Positions 6,577 through 8,662 of a DNA stretch of 8,662 nt are shown here, piece by piece. The DNA is from an uncultured Ktedonobacteraceae bacterium (GTDB lineage Bacteria > Chloroflexota > Ktedonobacteria > Ktedonobacterales > Ktedonobacteraceae): the NCBI GenBank assembly GCA_955652655.1, contig CATPCK010000445.1, positions 1-8,662 on the forward strand, read 5' to 3'. Position numbers and translations under genes: made by a program. Position 1 is the first letter of the stretch. Each line of letters starts with the position of its first letter. The notes under the pieces are model-generated. The model ran no database searches. It saw nothing but the letters and a program-made list of their open reading frames with translations, and was not told the origin of the DNA.

Positions 6577-7397
6577 GCAACGAAGGTGTGGACAGAGCAA
6601 AGAGGAAGGAAAGAGCAATAACCAGGACAAGACACAACGGCGGGCGAGCATTGTTGCAGCATGGTGAGCAGGCACAGCCTGGTCTCACCACACAAGCCCA
6701 GGTGCTGGACCTGCCAGAAGTTATGCAACGGTATCTCAGCTATGCACACGTGGTAGGCAAAGAACCCATGCGCATGGTTCGTCTCAAACAACAAGGGTTC
6801 ATGAGAACACAACCAGGTCAGAAGTGGATGCCGCTGGTCGCGGAACAATACTTCACGACCAATCCTCCGGCGTTCCTCTGGCACTGTACGATGCGACCGT
6901 TTCCTCTCGCCTGGATCTCGGCCACGGACCGGTTCGTGGGGGGCCATGGCAGCATGGTCATCAAACTCATGTCTTTCATCAATGTGGGGAATGCACATGG
7001 TCCAGAAATGGATCAGGGCGAGTTGCAGCGCTACCTGGCTGAAATGATCTGTTTTCCGACCGCCTGGCTCTCTGCAGCCATCGAGTGGCAAGCCATCGAT
7101 GCCTCTTCTGTGCGGGCGACGTTCCGTGACTCTGGCGTGACGGGTTCGGTGGTGCTGCATGTGAATGAGCACGGCCAGCTGACCCACGTGACCGCGGATC
7201 GCTATAAGGAAGAGCATGGGCACTATCTGCTCGCACCCTGGTCGGCTCAGTGCAACGAGTATCAGGAAGTGGAGGGGATGCGTATCCCGACCAGGATTGA
7301 AATTACGTGGCATCTCGCCTCTGGGGAGTTCACCTGGTTTCGTGTCAAGATCACCGAAATCGAATACAACCAATCGGGAAAGGTGACGGTGCTGTGA
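6573..7397 (+). CDS. DUF6544-like protein, translationally coupled
   Basis: A 274-residue protein if the GTG at 6573 is used. That start overlaps the previous stop (GTGA), the typical arrangement for translational coupling, and no strong ribosome-binding site is needed. TTG codons near 6648 would give shorter versions, and the first ~40 residues are basic and low in structure, so the true start is uncertain. The region from ~45 on matches my memory of DUF6544: LPEVMQRYLSYAHVVGKEP, then LKQQGFMR, a W-x-P-L-x-AEQYFTTNPPAFLWH block (~83-104), GHGSMVIKL (~124), GELQRYLAEM...PTAWL (~148-165) and a C-terminal EYQEVEGMRIPTRIEITW...GEFTWFRVKITEIEYN. Aromatic residues and beta-strands dominate and there is no membrane helix, so a soluble beta-rich fold is likely. 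No enzymatic motif is known to me for this family, and I assign no function. Confidence 0.8.
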   Translation: MSNEGVDRAKRKERAITRTRHNGGRALLQHGEQAQPGLTTQAQVLDLPEVMQRYLSYAHVVGKEPMRMVRLKQQGFMRTQPGQKWMPLVAEQYFTTNPPAFLWHCTMRPFPLAWISATDRFVGGHGSMVIKLMSFINVGNAHGPEMDQGELQRYLAEMICFPTAWLSAAIEWQAIDASSVRATFRDSGVTGSVVLHVNEHGQLTHVTADRYKEEHGHYLLAPWSAQCNEYQEVEGMRIPTRIEITWHLASGEFTWFRVKITEIEYNQSGKVTVL

Positions 7398-7398
7398 A

Positions 7399-8196
7399 AT
7401 GAGAATCTCGAAGACTGCTCTCTGGTTATCCGTTCTCGTTGCCTTCCTGGTGCTGATTGCAAGCAGCGCAGGACTCTTTCTGAAGAGTCTCTACGCCAGG
7501 GAAACGATGTCCTGGACCGTACAGGCATATGGCCAGGACATCGCTAATATTGTCGCTGCCGCTGCGCTTTTCATTGCGGTCTATTTCGTCAGCAAAGGAT
7601 CAGTCAAGGCATTCCTGGTCTGGATGGGGGTAGTAATAGCTCTGATTTATCCGTACATCATCTATGCTTTTGCTATCCACTTTAACAGCCTGTTTTTAGT
7701 GTATGTGGCGATCGTTGGCTTGTCCTTTTATACGCTTGTTGGCAGCTTGATGCAACTGCATCTGGACAATCTTCAACCCTCCTTTGCTGCCACTACCAAA
7801 GCAAGACCGGTGAGTGTTTTTTTACTGCTGGTCGCCGTCCTGTTTGCCTTGCTGTGGTTAAGCGAGGATATCCCAGCGCTTTTGACAGGGAAGATTCCGC
7901 AAACTGTGATGGAAAGTGGCTTGCTTACAAGTCCTGTTCACGTCTTGGATTTAGGACTCTATTTACCTGCCATGATCATCACCGCAATCTTGCTGTGGAG
8001 AAGAAAGCTTTTGGGCTATATAGTAGCGATTCCTCTGCTGGTGTTTAACATACTCACGGGAATTGGGATCGTAGCAGCGCAATTTGCCGCGAGCAGTAAA
8101 GGTCTTGCTGCGAGCCTTGGCGTAGAGCTATTTATTGCTGCCATTGTCGTGGTGAGCCTTGTCCTGTGCGTACTCTTTTTACGAGAAGTGAAATAA
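7399..8196 (+). CDS. Polytopic membrane protein of unknown function (about 8 helices)
   Basis: A 265-residue very hydrophobic protein. The ATG lies one base after the previous stop (TGA 7395-7397), and AAAGG at 7379-7383 provides a distant ribosome-binding site, so it belongs to the same message. Helices are visible at about residues 7-29, 49-66, 69-91, 97-118, 137-156, 182-199, 204-228 and 241-261. Short charged loops follow, such as RRKLLG (201-206) between helices 6 and 7. No transporter or enzyme signature is recognisable. Its base composition is clearly lower in GC than its neighbours: a hand count of 7621-7740 gives 49 of 120, against 73 of 120 for 6301-6420, which also encodes membrane helices. 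Many TTT, TTA and CTT codons appear. This may reflect later acquisition. It could be a permease-like or sensor membrane partner of the DUF6544-like protein, but that is speculation. Confidence 0.8.
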   Translation: MRISKTALWLSVLVAFLVLIASSAGLFLKSLYARETMSWTVQAYGQDIANIVAAAALFIAVYFVSKGSVKAFLVWMGVVIALIYPYIIYAFAIHFNSLFLVYVAIVGLSFYTLVGSLMQLHLDNLQPSFAATTKARPVSVFLLLVAVLFALLWLSEDIPALLTGKIPQTVMESGLLTSPVHVLDLGLYLPAMIITAILLWRRKLLGYIVAIPLLVFNILTGIGIVAAQFAASSKGLAASLGVELFIAAIVVVSLVLCVLFLREVK

Positions 8197-8217
8197 CAGA
8201 AGGGAGGATTGACAAAG

Positions 8218-8662
8218 ATGACTATACTCGTCGCTTACGCAAGCAAGCATGGATCGACCCAGGGAATCGCCGAGCGTATTGCTGAGAAGCTCCGGCAGCT
8301 GGGGAAGGAAGCCGAGGCCCGGTCGGTGGAGGAAGTCTCGGACCCCGGCAGCTCCGAGGCCTTCGTGATTGGCAGTGCCATCTACTATGGGTCCTGGTTG
8401 AAGGAGGCCACAGAGTGGGTGCGCCGAAACCAGGCCGTCTTAGCCCAGCACCCAGTGTGGCTATTCAGTAGCGGCCCGCTCGGCACCGAGGTCAAGGACG
8501 CAGAGCCGCAACCCAAGGAGATAGCTGAGTTCCGGGAGACGATCGGACCTCGCGATCAGCGCATCTTCTTCGGAGCCCTCGAACACAGCCGCCTGTCTTT
8601 TGCTGAACGCATGATGGTGAAGGCGGTGCGGGCTCCCGAGGGCGACTTCCGCGACTGGCAAG
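8218..8662 (+). CDS. Flavodoxin-domain protein (partial, runs off window)
   Basis: An open frame from the ATG at 8218 to the window end (148 codons, no stop reached). AGGGAGG at 8201-8207 with a 10-base spacer is a good ribosome-binding site. The N-terminus TILVAYASKHGSTQGIAERI is a classical flavodoxin strand followed by the FMN phosphate-binding loop (S9-K-H-G-S-T14). The second conserved segment, IGSAIYYGSWLKEATEW (~51-67), supplies the aromatic residues that flank the flavin, and WLFSSGPLG (~81-89) forms the next strand and loop. This pattern is that of the Flavodoxin_5/HemG-like group (menaquinone-dependent protoporphyrinogen oxidase type) rather than classical electron-carrier flavodoxins. 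I do not assign hemG, because many such proteins have other roles. Family members usually have about 170-190 residues, so only a short C-terminus is missing. It follows the previous gene by 21 bases and is probably the fourth gene of the operon. Its higher GC content contrasts with the gene before it. Confidence 0.9.
   Translation, partial: MTILVAYASKHGSTQGIAERIAEKLRQLGKEAEARSVEEVSDPGSSEAFVIGSAIYYGSWLKEATEWVRRNQAVLAQHPVWLFSSGPLGTEVKDAEPQPKEIAEFRETIGPRDQRIFFGALEHSRLSFAERMMVKAVRAPEGDFRDWQ

Noticed and set aside
6561..7373. 270-codon open frame on the minus strand
   Set aside because: It is fully antisense to the DUF6544-like gene, which has recognisable family motifs and operon-type coupling. 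The minus frame has no ribosome-binding site or recognisable domain.
1..8662. CRISPR arrays, tRNA or rRNA genes
   Set aside because: I saw no regularly spaced 25-40 base repeats with unique spacers, no tRNA cloverleaf with a TTCGA-type T-arm, and no rRNA signature anywhere in the window.

Overview
The window looks like a chromosomal segment from a GC-rich, soil-type bacterium. The Ktedonobacteria (Chloroflexota) are my best guess. This rests on the style of the multi-PAS histidine kinase (a PAS domain beginning FLQQVLDALPSSVYLVYG and the block LKDEFVSIAAHELRTPLAVL), the genes of unknown function and the decayed IS630-type transposase. Taxonomy is inference and not proven by any marker here. 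All genes I can support lie on the + strand.

Layout. (1) Positions 1-160: possible tail of an upstream gene, followed by a strong GC-rich hairpin. (2) About 250-1157: a heavily frameshifted IS630-family transposase relic. (3) 1205-1269: a four-box direct-repeat operator in front of an alpha/beta hydrolase with a cysteine nucleophile (1315-2469). (4) 2470-3158: mostly gene-free, with one doubtful and possibly frameshifted small ORF and a sigma70-like promoter. (5) 3159-5150: a soluble sensor histidine kinase with three PAS domains and no response regulator beside it. (6) 5177-5241: a second four-box operator in front of a small four-helix membrane protein (5304-5759). (7) 5943-6007: a third four-box operator in front of a tight operon. 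The operon holds a four-helix membrane protein (6091-6576), a DUF6544-like protein (6573-7397, GTGA overlap), an AT-richer polytopic membrane protein (7399-8196) and a flavodoxin-domain protein cut by the window edge (8218-8662).

The most interesting signal is not a gene. Three of the four intergenic regions that precede a confident gene carry the same array: six-base boxes close to TGTGAT starting at relative positions 0, 11, 32 and 43. In all three the array is followed, at the same distance, by a plausible -10 hexamer. Direct repeats with an 11-bp period ending about 10 bp before the -10 are the known geometry of OmpR/PhoB-type (and SARP-type) winged-helix activators. I infer a local regulon that joins the hydrolase, the small membrane protein and the membrane/DUF6544/flavodoxin operon. 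The neighbouring PAS kinase is an obvious but unproven candidate for the input sensor. What the regulon does cannot be read from the sequence; membrane and redox functions dominate it.
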